Of a stretch of DNA of 64,000 bases, positions 44,250 through 53,169 are shown piece after piece (position 1 is the first letter of the stretch; each line of letters begins with the position of its first letter). Below the pieces are notes generated by a model. It saw nothing but the letters and a program-made list of their open reading frames with translations, had not been told where the DNA came from and searched no databases. Both the position numbers and the translations under genes were made by a program. The stretch is taken from positions 1-64,000 of the forward strand of contig JBLXBZ010000007.1 in the NCBI GenBank assembly GCA_048265185.1, written 5' to 3'. This DNA comes from JBLXBZ01 sp048265185 (GTDB lineage Bacteria > Pseudomonadota > Alphaproteobacteria > Rhizobiales > Stappiaceae).

Positions 44250-44681
44250 ATGAAAATTTTCGCCCCATTACTCGCCGCGATTCTGACGTTAACCTCCTTC
44301 ACCGCACCGTCTTTCGCTCAAGAGCGTGTTTATTTCTCCATTGGCGGCGAACCGCGCCTGCCCGCCTGCGAGGAAGCCATTTCCAGCGCGACAGGGCACA
44401 TCGCCTCCGCCTATCCCGGCTATTACAATGACCGCGTCATCACCGCGACCGACCAGATTGCCGAGGCCGCCTACACGACGAACTCTCCGAGCCTTGTCGC
44501 TCGGCGTTACTGCAACGCGCGCGTGACCATGAATGACGGATCCCACGGGCGCATGTATTACATGATCATCGAAAACGCCGGATTTGTGGGTTTAGGCTGG
44601 GACGTGGAGGCGTGCATAGCCGGTCAGGATCGTTGGCATGTTTATGACGGGCATTGCCGCACTGTTCGTCCGGGCGAATAA
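44250..44681 (+). CDS. secreted hypothetical protein, 143 aa
   Basis: A 143-residue exported protein with a clear signal peptide (MKIFAPLLAAILTLTSFTAPSFAQ is its first 24 residues in outline) and four cysteines in the mature part (ACEEA, YCNAR, ACIAG, HCRTV), likely two disulfides. GGAG precedes ATG 44250. I do not recognise a named domain. It ends five bases before the RNase T2 start, so the two are probably co-transcribed. Confidence 0.75.
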   Translation: MKIFAPLLAAILTLTSFTAPSFAQERVYFSIGGEPRLPACEEAISSATGHIASAYPGYYNDRVITATDQIAEAAYTTNSPSLVARRYCNARVTMNDGSHGRMYYMIIENAGFVGLGWDVEACIAGQDRWHVYDGHCRTVRPGE

Positions 44682-44685
44682 AAGC

Positions 44686-45381
44686 ATGGGCGGCCTAAGC
44701 ACCATTGCTCCAAGCATAAGGCGACTGGTTGCGACTCTGGTCGCCTTATCTATCTTTTCATTTTTTAGTCACGGCGCTTTCGCTCGCTCAAACACCAATG
44801 AAACTTCCGGCGAATTCGACTATTACGTCCTCGCGCTTTCCTGGTCGCCAAGCTACTGCGCAAGCAAAGGCAAGAACGCCGACCCCATGCAATGCAACCG
44901 AGCAAAACCATTCGGTTTTATCGTTCATGGTTTATGGCCTCAATATGAACGCGGCTACCCTGACTTTTGCCAAAGTCAATTTGGCGCCCGGATTGACCGG
45001 CGCCTCGCAGACGCAATGCTCGATATCATCCCAAGCCGTGGTTTGATTTACCATCAGTGGAAGAAGCATGGCAGCTGCTCCGGCCTATCTCCAAAAACGT
45101 ATTTTGACCTCACACGGCAAGCGTTTGAAAAAATACGTATTCCACCCGTCTTCAAATCCATGGGAAGCAGCGGCAGCGTAGACCCGCAAAGCGTTGAAAA
45201 AGCCTTTCGGCTCGCCAATCCCGGATTACGCGACAATGCGATGGCGGTGCGGTGCGAACGGGGCAAGCTTACAGAAGTGCGGATTTGCTTCGATAAAAAC
45301 TTGAACTTTCGTTCTTGCCGATATGTGGATCGCGGCGGATGCAGCGCAAAACGCATTGATGTTCTGGCTCCGGCTCGCTAG
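44686..45381 (+). CDS. ribonuclease T2 family protein
   Basis: A 231-residue secreted RNase T2. The signal or anchor segment (residues about 12-35) is followed by FDYYVLALSWSPSYC, then the two conserved active-site segments CAS1 (FIVHGLWPQYERG) and CAS2 (HQWKKHGSCSG), each with a catalytic histidine. Cysteines are numerous. RNase T2 cleaves RNA non-specifically outside the cytoplasm for nucleotide scavenging. ATG 44686 is five bases past the preceding stop; a start at 44638 would overlap it by 44 bases. Confidence 0.93.
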   Translation: MGGLSTIAPSIRRLVATLVALSIFSFFSHGAFARSNTNETSGEFDYYVLALSWSPSYCASKGKNADPMQCNRAKPFGFIVHGLWPQYERGYPDFCQSQFGARIDRRLADAMLDIIPSRGLIYHQWKKHGSCSGLSPKTYFDLTRQAFEKIRIPPVFKSMGSSGSVDPQSVEKAFRLANPGLRDNAMAVRCERGKLTEVRICFDKNLNFRSCRYVDRGGCSAKRIDVLAPAR

Positions 45382-45383
45382 CC

Positions 45384-46454
45384 ATGGCGCGTCTATCCTT
45401 GCTTGGATCTTTGCTAGTCTCCATAGGATTGGCTGCCACGTTTCCCACGCTGGCGATCGGCGATGAGGCCAAAGTCGAGATATTCGACGACTGGCGCCTA
45501 GAATGCTCAGCCGACGCGGCTTGTATTTTATTCACCTTGTCAGCGGCGGAGGACGGCGCAAAACCTCTCTACAGGCTACGCCTGGAGCAAGCCAGCGCTA
45601 AAAGCGGCGAATTAAACCTCGCCTTTGACGTAAACGGCCCACGACCTGACGTCTCAAGAGCCATGCAGTGGAGATTCGACGCCTCCGCGCCTATGGTGCT
45701 CCCGTCCGGCGACTATCAGGCGTTCGGCCACCCTGGCGCCTTCTTCCTGATCGCCCCCGCGCTGTTCGCCCCTATGCTGACGAACATTCTGCGCGGCGAT
45801 GAATTAGAAATTTCCTATCTCGACGCCTTGGCCGAACCGTATGACGCGCGCTTCTCCCTGCGCGGCGTCAGCGCAGCTTTCAATCGTCTCGGCCAACTAC
45901 AAACGGGGGGAAAGCCGGATGCGCCCGCGCAGCAATGGCGTATCGTCCAACCGACAAATCTCGCACCCGTCCCGGAACCACCTCGCAGCGCCGCAGTCGC
46001 AGAGCTTGGAGTTCCCCAAGCAGTGTCAGAAATGCATCACGCCAAAGGCGGCTGCGAAGAGCGCGGCACCGATCACATGCGCCGATTTGAATCGATCACC
46101 GGCGTTCTATCGCAAACCTCGACTATATTCGCGATCCCCTGCACAGCAGGCCCGACAGGAGTAACCTATCGGGTCTATATTCGAGACTCAGGCGAAATCG
46201 GCGGACTGGAGGCCGCGACATTCGCGCTTTATGATCCACGGTTTGGCTGGGTCGGCGCAGAGTTGCTGGACGACGTCTCCATTGATCCGATCACCTTGAC
46301 GCTCACCGCCTCGTCAAAAAAGCCTTCGAGCCATCATTGCAGCTATAAAGCAAGCTGGGTTTGGCTGAATTACGCCTTTAAGTTACAGTCCCTTTCGGCT
46401 CCCGAACACTGCGCCGGAGATCGGCCGCAAGGGTGGCGAGAAGTCTACCCATAA
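45384..46454 (+). CDS. DUF1176 family secreted protein
   Basis: A 356-residue exported protein of the DUF1176 family. The signal peptide (to about LAIGDEA) is followed by FDDWRLECSADAACILF, the family's opening cysteine pattern, and a second domain with CEERG, IPCTAGPTG and a C-terminal HHCSYKASWVW ... EHCAGDR. Function is unknown. It starts two bases after the RNase T2 stop, so the secreted protein, RNase T2 and DUF1176 form one tight cluster. Confidence 0.85.
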   Translation: MARLSLLGSLLVSIGLAATFPTLAIGDEAKVEIFDDWRLECSADAACILFTLSAAEDGAKPLYRLRLEQASAKSGELNLAFDVNGPRPDVSRAMQWRFDASAPMVLPSGDYQAFGHPGAFFLIAPALFAPMLTNILRGDELEISYLDALAEPYDARFSLRGVSAAFNRLGQLQTGGKPDAPAQQWRIVQPTNLAPVPEPPRSAAVAELGVPQAVSEMHHAKGGCEERGTDHMRRFESITGVLSQTSTIFAIPCTAGPTGVTYRVYIRDSGEIGGLEAATFALYDPRFGWVGAELLDDVSIDPITLTLTASSKKPSSHHCSYKASWVWLNYAFKLQSLSAPEHCAGDRPQGWREVYP

Positions 46455-46497
46455 ACCTCTCCACCGATATTCCACCTTCAATAGCCAAGGAAAACAA

Positions 46498-47112
46498 ATG
46501 TCTGTTCTACGCTCATCCGCGCCTTCGCCCTTTGGCCGGAAAGTCAAAATCGCCGCGAAAGTTCTGGGATTAGACGGGGACATAGCCGTTGAAACCGCAG
46601 ACACCACCAACCCCGACGATCCGTTGCGACGCCAAAACCCGCTGGGCAAAATCCCCGCGCTCATCCTTGATGACGGAATGGCGTTGTTCGACAGCCGCGT
46701 GATTGTTGAATATCTTGACGATCTTGCAGGCGGCGGAAAAATCATTCCCGAAGGAGCGAGCAAATATCAGGCACTCACCCTGCAGGCCTTGAGTGACGGC
46801 ATGATGGACGCCTCGATTTTGCAGGTCTATGAAGCCCGGTTCCGCACTGAAGACAAGCAGGACGAAAACTGGATCAGCTATCAAGCAGAAAAAGTGACGC
46901 GCGCGCTAAAGGCGCTGGAGGCGCATACGCCGCCACGGGTCGGCGCAGGCGGGATTCCCAATGTAGGCCAGATTTCGCTGGCATGCGCGCTTGGATATCT
47001 TGACCTGCGCTTTAATGGCGCGTGGCGCAAGGATCACCCAAAGCTCGTGAGCTGGCTGGATGATTTTTCAAATGTGACGCCAGCGTTCGCAGCCACAAAA
47101 GCGCCAAGCTGA
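46498..47112 (+). CDS. glutathione S-transferase family protein
   Basis: A 204-residue soluble GST. The N-terminal thioredoxin-like domain begins MSVLRSSAPSPFGRKVKIAAKVLG and holds NPLGKIPALILDDGMALFDSRVIVEYLDD, the glutathione-binding segment with the cis-proline and SRVI. The C-terminal domain is all helical (ISLACALGYLDLRF). It could detoxify electrophiles; the substrate is not evident. Confidence 0.92.
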   Translation: MSVLRSSAPSPFGRKVKIAAKVLGLDGDIAVETADTTNPDDPLRRQNPLGKIPALILDDGMALFDSRVIVEYLDDLAGGGKIIPEGASKYQALTLQALSDGMMDASILQVYEARFRTEDKQDENWISYQAEKVTRALKALEAHTPPRVGAGGIPNVGQISLACALGYLDLRFNGAWRKDHPKLVSWLDDFSNVTPAFAATKAPS

Positions 47113-47125
47113 ATCAAAAACGCAA

Positions 47126-47153
47126 CAGGAGCCCGCGATTAAACGGGCTCCTG
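47126..47153. terminator. bidirectional terminator between the GST and porin genes
   Basis: caggagcccg and cgggctcctg form a perfect 10-bp stem with an 8-base loop, between convergent stops. On the minus strand it is followed by a T run (gcgtttttg). Confidence 0.8.
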
Positions 47154-47186
47154 CCAAGCTTCTCAAAAAATTAAGTTTCTAAAGTA

Positions 47187-47858
47187 TCAAAACTTATAGC
47201 TGACGCCGAAACGCGCGATATTATTCGACAGATCGGTTTTATACTTCGATCCATTCACCGAAAAACTCTCGCGGCCGAAATCTTGGTACAGGTACTCAAG
47301 ACGCGCTGTGACATTATCCGAAACCGCACCTTCAACACCCGCGCCGGCGGTCCAGCCTACGGCAGTTTTACTTGCACCGTCGCCGTTCGCCCGAACGTTA
47401 ATATCCGCAAGCGCCAAACCACCCGTTCCATAAACCATGAAACGATCAAAGGTCCAACCTGCGCGCGCGCGGAACGTTGAGTTCCAGTCGCTCTTCGTCT
47501 TTACGTTCACGCCGCTAACCGTGCGGCGTTTTTCACTGTCGGACAGCGAAAAGTCAGCCTCGGCGCCCAATACAATATTGGGCGTAACGGCAAAATTATA
47601 ACCTGCGTGCACACCGCCGTTAATGCCGCTGGCGTCGGAATTGAATTTTCCGGTCGCTGAGTTATTCGTGTTGAAATCCGACCAACCCCAGCCCAATTGA
47701 CCGCCCATATAAAAGCCGGACCAATCGAATTGAGCAACTGGAGCCGGTTCCTGATATTGAACAGGCGCGGCGGGCTGCGGCAAATCTGCAGCCCAAGCCG
47801 GGCCTCCAATCAACACGCCAGCAGCAAGCGCCATACCGGCTCTCGTTAAACGCGCCAT
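47187..47858 (-). CDS. outer membrane beta-barrel protein, Omp25/Omp31-like
   Basis: A 223-residue porin-family protein. Signal peptide (to about GGPAWAADLP) is followed by the family opening FDWSGFYMGGQLGWGWSDFNT, NGGVHAGYNF, GAEADFSLSD, and a C-terminal beta strand ending in Phe (IARFGVSYKF), needed for BAM assembly. ATG 47858 has a GGAG site. These 25-31 kDa proteins are major surface antigens in Rhizobiales. It ends at a terminator shared with the GST gene. Confidence 0.9.
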   Translation of the reverse strand: MARLTRAGMALAAGVLIGGPAWAADLPQPAAPVQYQEPAPVAQFDWSGFYMGGQLGWGWSDFNTNNSATGKFNSDASGINGGVHAGYNFAVTPNIVLGAEADFSLSDSEKRRTVSGVNVKTKSDWNSTFRARAGWTFDRFMVYGTGGLALADINVRANGDGASKTAVGWTAGAGVEGAVSDNVTARLEYLYQDFGRESFSVNGSKYKTDLSNNIARFGVSYKF

Positions 47859-48230
47859 AATTAAATACTCCATTTCATCACGAAACATTTAGATCAGCCC
47901 AGAATGGCGCTAATCCACAAAACGTTAAACTCAATGAAGAATGTGGCTATACAATAGAGGGAATAAGGAAAAATGTTGTCATTTCAGGCCAAATATGGAT
48001 GAAATACGACATACTTAACGAAGTGTGACCGTGAATAATCTTGATAAGAGCGAGTTGTTTCAATATCGGCGAAAGTGTGGAATCCAACCTTTTAATTAAC
48101 CCATAAACACTTATATACGATCAGGCTAAAAGCGCCGCTTCAATATCCGCTCGACAACACGGCGGATATTGAAGCGGCGGTTCGCTTCCTATAACCATCT
48201 TCAATCTTTAGCAGCCGGATCAGCCACTAA
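47859..48230. other. divergent intergenic region with a long inverted repeat
   Basis: No protein gene is supported. AT-rich promoter-like sequence near the porin start (47900-47980), then the perfect 18-bp inverted repeat at 48133-48179, then the CaCA start. The region must serve both divergent genes. Confidence 0.5.
48133..48179. repeat. perfect 18-bp inverted repeat
   Basis: cgccgcttcaatatccgc (48133-48150) and its exact complement (48162-48179) are separated by 11 bases. On the minus strand the hairpin is followed by cttttagcc, so it could terminate a minus-strand transcript, though no gene is seen upstream on that strand. It may belong to an unannotated small RNA. Confidence 0.75.
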
Positions 48231-49235
48231 ATGCTTATTAGCTATATCAGCCTGATTGGAGGCCTTGTCGCTCTGATCGTCGCCGGGGACTTTCTTGTCA
48301 GAGGCGCCGTCAGCATCGCGGAAAAACTTGGCATCCCAACTCTAGTGATTGGCTTGACGATTGTGGCTTTTGGCACATCGGCGCCTGAGCTTTTCATCTC
48401 CCTGCGCGCCGCCCTCGACGGTTTCAGCGGCATCGCCATAGGCAATGTCGTCGGCTCCAATATCGCCAATGTTCTTCTCGTCCTCGGCGCGCCTGCAATC
48501 ATCGCCACAGCTAGCTGCCAAGAAAAAGGCGCTTGCCGCAACGCAATCTTCATGGTCGCCGTGACGGTGATTTTCATTGGCATGTGTTATTTCTCGCCGC
48601 TGTCGCTAATTCATGGTTTGGTTTTACTTGGCCTGTTAGCCCTGTTTCTCGGTGATTCCGTTCTGGCCACGCGCCGCCACAAGCGAGAGAAAAACAGCGC
48701 CAACCCCGCCAGCGCGAATGACGATGAAGAAGACAACTGCGACGCCATGATCGAAGAAGTCGAAGGGGTTCCAGAGAAAGCGGGAATCGCCGCGCTCTTT
48801 TTGGCGATCGGCGTCATTGGCTTGCCCCTAGGCGCGCATTTCACCATAGAAGGGGCCAGCCTCATCGCCCGTTCATGGGAGGTTTCAGATGCGGTCATAG
48901 GTTTGACAGTCATCGCGTTAGGCACATCGCTTCCCGAACTCGCCACCTCGATCATGGCGGCGTTGCGCGGCCACGCAGCCGTCGCTCTTGGCAATGTCAT
49001 CGGCTCCAACATCTTCAATCTGCTGGCCATTATCGGCGTCACGGCCATTGTCACGCCGATCAACGTTCCCGTAGAAGTTTTGAAACTGGACGTATGGGTG
49101 ATGTTGGCGAGCGCGATTCTCGTGCTTATTTTCGCCACCTATAACATCGTTTTGAAGCGACTTGCTGGCATTGCGCTTTTACTCCTGTATGCTCTCTATA
49201 TCGCAAGCGTATTCATAATCGGAACAAACGCGTGA
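48231..49235 (+). CDS. calcium/sodium antiporter (CaCA family, YrbG-like)
   Basis: A 334-residue membrane antiporter with the two inverted alpha repeats of the family: alpha-1 AFGTSAPELFISLRAALDG then GNVVGSNIANVLLVLG (residues about 46-85), and alpha-2 ALGTSLPELATSIMAALRG then GNVIGSNIFNLLAIIG (about 225-265). About ten transmembrane helices surround them, with an acidic cytoplasmic loop (NDDEEDNCD) between halves. It exchanges sodium for calcium across the inner membrane. Confidence 0.93.
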   Translation: MLISYISLIGGLVALIVAGDFLVRGAVSIAEKLGIPTLVIGLTIVAFGTSAPELFISLRAALDGFSGIAIGNVVGSNIANVLLVLGAPAIIATASCQEKGACRNAIFMVAVTVIFIGMCYFSPLSLIHGLVLLGLLALFLGDSVLATRRHKREKNSANPASANDDEEDNCDAMIEEVEGVPEKAGIAALFLAIGVIGLPLGAHFTIEGASLIARSWEVSDAVIGLTVIALGTSLPELATSIMAALRGHAAVALGNVIGSNIFNLLAIIGVTAIVTPINVPVEVLKLDVWVMLASAILVLIFATYNIVLKRLAGIALLLLYALYIASVFIIGTNA

Positions 49236-49288
49236 TCGGATAGGCCGTTTACGCCGTATAGTCTCGAACACCAAACCCGAGACCCGTC

Positions 49289-50068
49289 ATGCCCTTGAAA
49301 ACTCTTTCCGCTCCCCAGCCGGCGGCGCTGGTCACAGGAGCCGCCAAGCGAATTGGCCGCGCCATCGCACGCGATTTAAGCGCAAACGGCTTCGCCGTCG
49401 CCATACATGCGAAGAACTCCTTCGTTGAGGCGCAGGCGTTAGCTGAAGAAATTCAAGGCGCAGGCGGAACCGCTTGCGCCCTTCAAGCCGACCTCACCGA
49501 CAATGACGCCCTGCCCGCGCTCATGGACGCCGCCATTGCGGAAATCGGCCCCCTATCGCTTCTCGTCAACAACGCCTCTATCTTCGAACCTGACGAAATC
49601 GGCGTCCTTGAAACCGATCTCTTCGACCGGCATATGGCGCTTCACGCACGCGCTCCCGTGTTTCTCGCGCAGGCGTTCGCCGCCCGGCTCCCGGAAAAAA
49701 ACCACGGCCTCATCGTCAACATAATAGATCAACGCGTCTGGAAGCCCACCCCCAGCTTCTTTTCCTACGCGCTATCAAAATCCACCCTCTGGTCAGCCAC
49801 GCGCACAATGGCTCAAGCGCTTGCGCCGCGCATTCGCGTCAACGCCATTGGCCCCGGCCCAACGCTGGCGAATGAGCGCCAGAGTCAGCAGGATTTTGAA
49901 AAGCAGGCCAGCTTCGTTCCGCTGCGCAAAGGACCCGATTTATCCGAATTCGGCCAGACCATAAGATATCTTTGGAACACCCCCTCGATCACCGGTCAAA
50001 TGATAGCCCTTGATGGCGGGCAACATCTGGCGTGGGAAACTCCGGATGTCTTGGGCATAACGGAATAA
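49289..50068 (+). CDS. SDR oxidoreductase, pteridine-reductase-like
   Basis: A 259-residue short-chain dehydrogenase. The nucleotide loop reads TGAAKRIGRAIA, which has the basic residues of NADPH-using pteridine/dihydromonapterin reductases. NNASIFEPD is near residue 92, catalytic Tyr and Lys in SYALSKSTLW near 157-161, and the C-terminal TGQMIALDGGQHL is typical. It lies 18 bases upstream of uvrC, as often seen in Rhizobiales. Confidence 0.88.
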   Translation: MPLKTLSAPQPAALVTGAAKRIGRAIARDLSANGFAVAIHAKNSFVEAQALAEEIQGAGGTACALQADLTDNDALPALMDAAIAEIGPLSLLVNNASIFEPDEIGVLETDLFDRHMALHARAPVFLAQAFAARLPEKNHGLIVNIIDQRVWKPTPSFFSYALSKSTLWSATRTMAQALAPRIRVNAIGPGPTLANERQSQQDFEKQASFVPLRKGPDLSEFGQTIRYLWNTPSITGQMIALDGGQHLAWETPDVLGITE

Positions 50069-50086
50069 GAGTGATATGAAGCGCAA

Positions 50087-52096
50087 ATGAGTGAAAACGA
50101 TCATCCTTCCGCCAATGCCGCCGCCGACGAAGACGCTCCGTCCATACGCTTTGACACGGATCAAGGCGACGCGGAGACCGCGAATCTGCGCGGCGTCGAT
50201 GTAATCGCTGATTTCGTTAAACGCCTACCCTCAGGCCCCGGCGTTTATCGTATGCTGAATGATAAGGGCGACGTTCTTTATGTGGGCAAGGCGCGGTCCC
50301 TGCGCAAACGGGTCGTGAGCTACACCCGGCTGCAAGGACAGCCAAACCGCATCATGCGGATGATCATGTCAACGGCGTCAATGGAATTCGTCACGACGCG
50401 CACGGAAACCGAAGCCTTGTTGCTGGAAGCCAATCTGATCAAAAGGTTGCGACCACGCTTCAACGTTTTACTGCGCGACGACAAATCATTTCCTTATATC
50501 CTCGTCTCCAACGATCATGAAGCCCCTGCTCTCGTCAAACATCGCGGCGCCCGGCGCAAAGATGGAACATTTTTCGGCCCCTTCGCCTCCGCCGGCGCGG
50601 TGAACCGCACAATCAACGTCTTGCAAAAGGCGTTCCTACTGCGCAATTGCACCGACAGTTATTACGCCAATCGCACGCGGCCATGTCTGCAATATCAGAT
50701 CAAACGCTGCGCCGGTCCATGCACCGGAGAAGTTTCACTTGAGGATTATCAAGGCCTTGTAGCCGAAGCCACAGCGTTTCTCTCCGGCAAAAGCCAGATG
50801 GTCAAGCAAGAACTCGTCGCGGAAATGGAGAAGGCCTCCGCCGAGCTCGACTTTGAACGGGCGGCGGTTTACCGGGATCGCGTCACCGCGCTCGCCCATG
50901 TGCAGTCTCATCAAGGAATCAACCCGCAAACGGTTGAAGAAGCAGATGTATTCGCCGTTCATCAGGAAGGCGGCCAAACCTGCATTCAGGTTTTCTTTTT
51001 CCGCACCTGGCAAAACTGGGGCAACCATTCGCTCTTTCCAAGAGCTGACAAATCCATGCAGGAAGCGGATGTTCTGGAAAGCTTTCTGGCGCAGTTCTAC
51101 GATGACAAGCCTTGCCCGCGATTGGTGCTGCTGTCTCACGATATCGCCGAGCGCGACCTTCTGGCGCGAGCTTTGAGCGAAAAAGCCGGTTACAAGGTCG
51201 AGGTGGCGACCCCGCAGCGGGGAGAAAAGCGCGAATTGGTGGAGCACGCCCGCTCCAATGCGCGCGACGCGCTGGGGCGGCGTCTAGCCGAGACCTCCAG
51301 TCAAGCCAAACTACTGGAAGGCGTCGCCGAAGCTTTTGGCCTCGACGCGCCGCCGCGCCGAATCGAAGTCTACGACAATTCGCACATCATGGGCACAAAC
51401 GCCGTCGGCGGCATGATCGTCGCTGGCCGCGAGGGGTTCGCCAAAGGGCAATATCGAAAGTTTAACATCAAGTCGGAAGACCTGGTTCCAGGCGACGACT
51501 ACGGCATGATGCGCGAAGTTTTAACACGCAGATTCAGCCGCCTTCTCAAGGAACACGCCAGCGCGCGGCCGAGCGAGCAACAACGCGCGACGCAACGGAG
51601 CGCGCACGAGCTTGAGCAAGAAGAAGATGCGCAATCCGACGCCGCCATGCCCCAATGGCCCGATCTGGTTTTTATCGACGGCGGCATCGGGCAATTAAAC
51701 GCAGCGCGCGAAACGCTCCAATCGCTGGGCGTAAACGACGTTCCCCTTGTAGGCATCGCCAAAGGCCCGGACCGGGACGCGGGACGCGAGAAATTTTTCG
51801 CGCCGAACAAGCCCTCGTTCATTTTGCCGGAACGCGATCCGGTTCTCTATTTCGTGCAAAGACTTCGGGACGAGGCGCACCGTTTCGCCATTGGCGCTCA
51901 TCGGGCGCGGCGCAAAAAGGACATTGTCAAAAACCCGCTGGATGAAATCGCCGGCATCGGCCCCTCGCGCAAAAAAGCCCTGCTGCAACATTTCGGCACG
52001 GCAAAAGGCGTCTCACGCGCCGGAGTCGACGACCTGACCAGCGTTCCCGGCATATCGCGAGCCGTCGCCCAAATCATCTACGATCATTTTCACTAG
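50087..52096 (+). CDS. uvrC: excinuclease ABC subunit C
   Basis: A 669-residue UvrC making both incisions of nucleotide excision repair. Domains in order: GIY-YIG nuclease (SGPGVYRMLNDKGDVLYVGKA, residues about 45-65), cysteine-rich region (NRTRPCLQYQIKRCAGPC), UVR domain (EKASAELDFERAAVYRDRV, about 250-268), RNase H-like second nuclease with DNSHIMGTNAVGG and VFIDGGIGQLNAA, and C-terminal helix-hairpin-helix units (EIAGIGPSRKKALL, SVPGISRAVA). A Gln/Glu-rich stretch near 475-500 is an insert. It follows the SDR gene closely. Confidence 0.96.
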   Translation: MSENDHPSANAAADEDAPSIRFDTDQGDAETANLRGVDVIADFVKRLPSGPGVYRMLNDKGDVLYVGKARSLRKRVVSYTRLQGQPNRIMRMIMSTASMEFVTTRTETEALLLEANLIKRLRPRFNVLLRDDKSFPYILVSNDHEAPALVKHRGARRKDGTFFGPFASAGAVNRTINVLQKAFLLRNCTDSYYANRTRPCLQYQIKRCAGPCTGEVSLEDYQGLVAEATAFLSGKSQMVKQELVAEMEKASAELDFERAAVYRDRVTALAHVQSHQGINPQTVEEADVFAVHQEGGQTCIQVFFFRTWQNWGNHSLFPRADKSMQEADVLESFLAQFYDDKPCPRLVLLSHDIAERDLLARALSEKAGYKVEVATPQRGEKRELVEHARSNARDALGRRLAETSSQAKLLEGVAEAFGLDAPPRRIEVYDNSHIMGTNAVGGMIVAGREGFAKGQYRKFNIKSEDLVPGDDYGMMREVLTRRFSRLLKEHASARPSEQQRATQRSAHELEQEEDAQSDAAMPQWPDLVFIDGGIGQLNAARETLQSLGVNDVPLVGIAKGPDRDAGREKFFAPNKPSFILPERDPVLYFVQRLRDEAHRFAIGAHRARRKKDIVKNPLDEIAGIGPSRKKALLQHFGTAKGVSRAGVDDLTSVPGISRAVAQIIYDHFH

Positions 52097-52220
52097 AGCG
52101 CTCCTCGCAAAATGAGACTTTGCAAATCACTCAGCAGCCAAAACTTCTGTGAAGATGACAATTAGCCTCTGTCTGACCATAAGAATCTGATTACATTGCC
52201 CGCCATATCGAGGGGCGATC

Positions 52221-52829
52221 ATGGCGAAAATTTATTTCAACTACTCATCAATGAACGCGGGAAAAACGACGGCCTTATTGCAGGCGGCCTATAATTACGC
52301 CGAACGCGGCATGACGACGCTCCTACTCACCGCCGCCGTGGACGAGCGGGCCGGACGCGGACAAATAGCCTCGCGCATCGGATTAAAAGCCGACGCGGAA
52401 ATTTTCGCCTCTGATGACGATTTGTTCGCCCGCCTCAAGCAAAGGCTCGCCGCCCAGCGCATCGACTGCGTGCTTGTGGACGAAGCGCAATTTCTCTCAG
52501 AAGCCCAAGTGTGGCAACTAGCGCAAGTGGCGGATGATTTCTCCGTGCCGGTCATGTGTTATGGCTTACGAACGGATTTTCAAGGCCAATTGTTCCCTGG
52601 CAGCCGAGCGTTACTGGCCATCGCCGACACGTTACGCGAAATTCGAACGATTTGTTGGTGCGGCCGCAAAGCCACCATGGTCGCCCGTCTTGGCGCAAAC
52701 GGCGCGATTATCGATCAAGGAGAACAGGTTGTCATCGGCGGAGAAGAGACCTATGTCTCCTTGTGCCGTAAACACTGGCGAAGCAAGGCGCTTCACGCCG
52801 ACGAGCAGAAATTCGAGGCAGAATCATGA
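52221..52829 (+). CDS. tdk: thymidine kinase
   Basis: A 202-residue type II thymidine kinase of the salvage pathway, making dTMP from thymidine with ATP. Phosphate-binding loop SSMNAGKTTALLQ at residues about 8-20, Walker B and catalytic Glu in VDEAQFLSEAQVW near 86-98, a lasso loop with CWCGRKATM near 145 (zinc cysteines) and a final Cys in LCRKHW. Strong ribosome binding site GAGGGGCG. Its last codons overlap the next gene's ATG (ATGA). Confidence 0.95.
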   Translation: MAKIYFNYSSMNAGKTTALLQAAYNYAERGMTTLLLTAAVDERAGRGQIASRIGLKADAEIFASDDDLFARLKQRLAAQRIDCVLVDEAQFLSEAQVWQLAQVADDFSVPVMCYGLRTDFQGQLFPGSRALLAIADTLREIRTICWCGRKATMVARLGANGAIIDQGEQVVIGGEETYVSLCRKHWRSKALHADEQKFEAES

Positions 52830-53122
52830 TCGGTAAATTTTTCGCCAAACTCTTTTCATCCGCATCAAGCGACGCCGAAAAGTCAGCGCCCGCAACCGCG
52901 CCTGTTGAGCATAAAGGCTTCCTGATCCATGCGGAACCACGGCAAGAAGGCGGCCAATGGCAGATCGCTGGACGAATAACCCGTGAAAAAGACGGCGAAA
53001 TTCGCGAAGAAACCTTCATCCGCGCCGATAAATGCGTCTCCAAAGACGAGGCCGACGCCATGTGCTTGCGCAAAGGCCAACAAATCATCAACGAACAAGG
53101 CGAACGCCTGTTCAGCAATTGA
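52826..53122 (+). CDS. HlyU family protein
   Basis: A 98-residue protein of the HlyU family (named after a Vibrio activator, but with a different fold from it in many annotations). The N-terminus is basic and hydrophobic (MIGKFFAKLF), then a Ser/Ala/Glu linker, then the family core EHKGFLIHAEPRQEGGQWQIAG and ETFIRADKCVSKDEA. It overlaps thymidine kinase by four bases and is likely co-translated. The role is unknown. Confidence 0.88.
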   Translation: MIGKFFAKLFSSASSDAEKSAPATAPVEHKGFLIHAEPRQEGGQWQIAGRITREKDGEIREETFIRADKCVSKDEADAMCLRKGQQIINEQGERLFSN

Positions 53123-53169
53123 CGCGCCCTGACCACAGGATAAACGCGCCAACAACCGTGTGAGCGCCG

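Noticed and set aside
48000..48120. A possible short peptide ORF on the plus strand
   Set aside because: A GTG-started frame of under 30 codons with no ribosome binding site; AT-rich and not conserved-looking.
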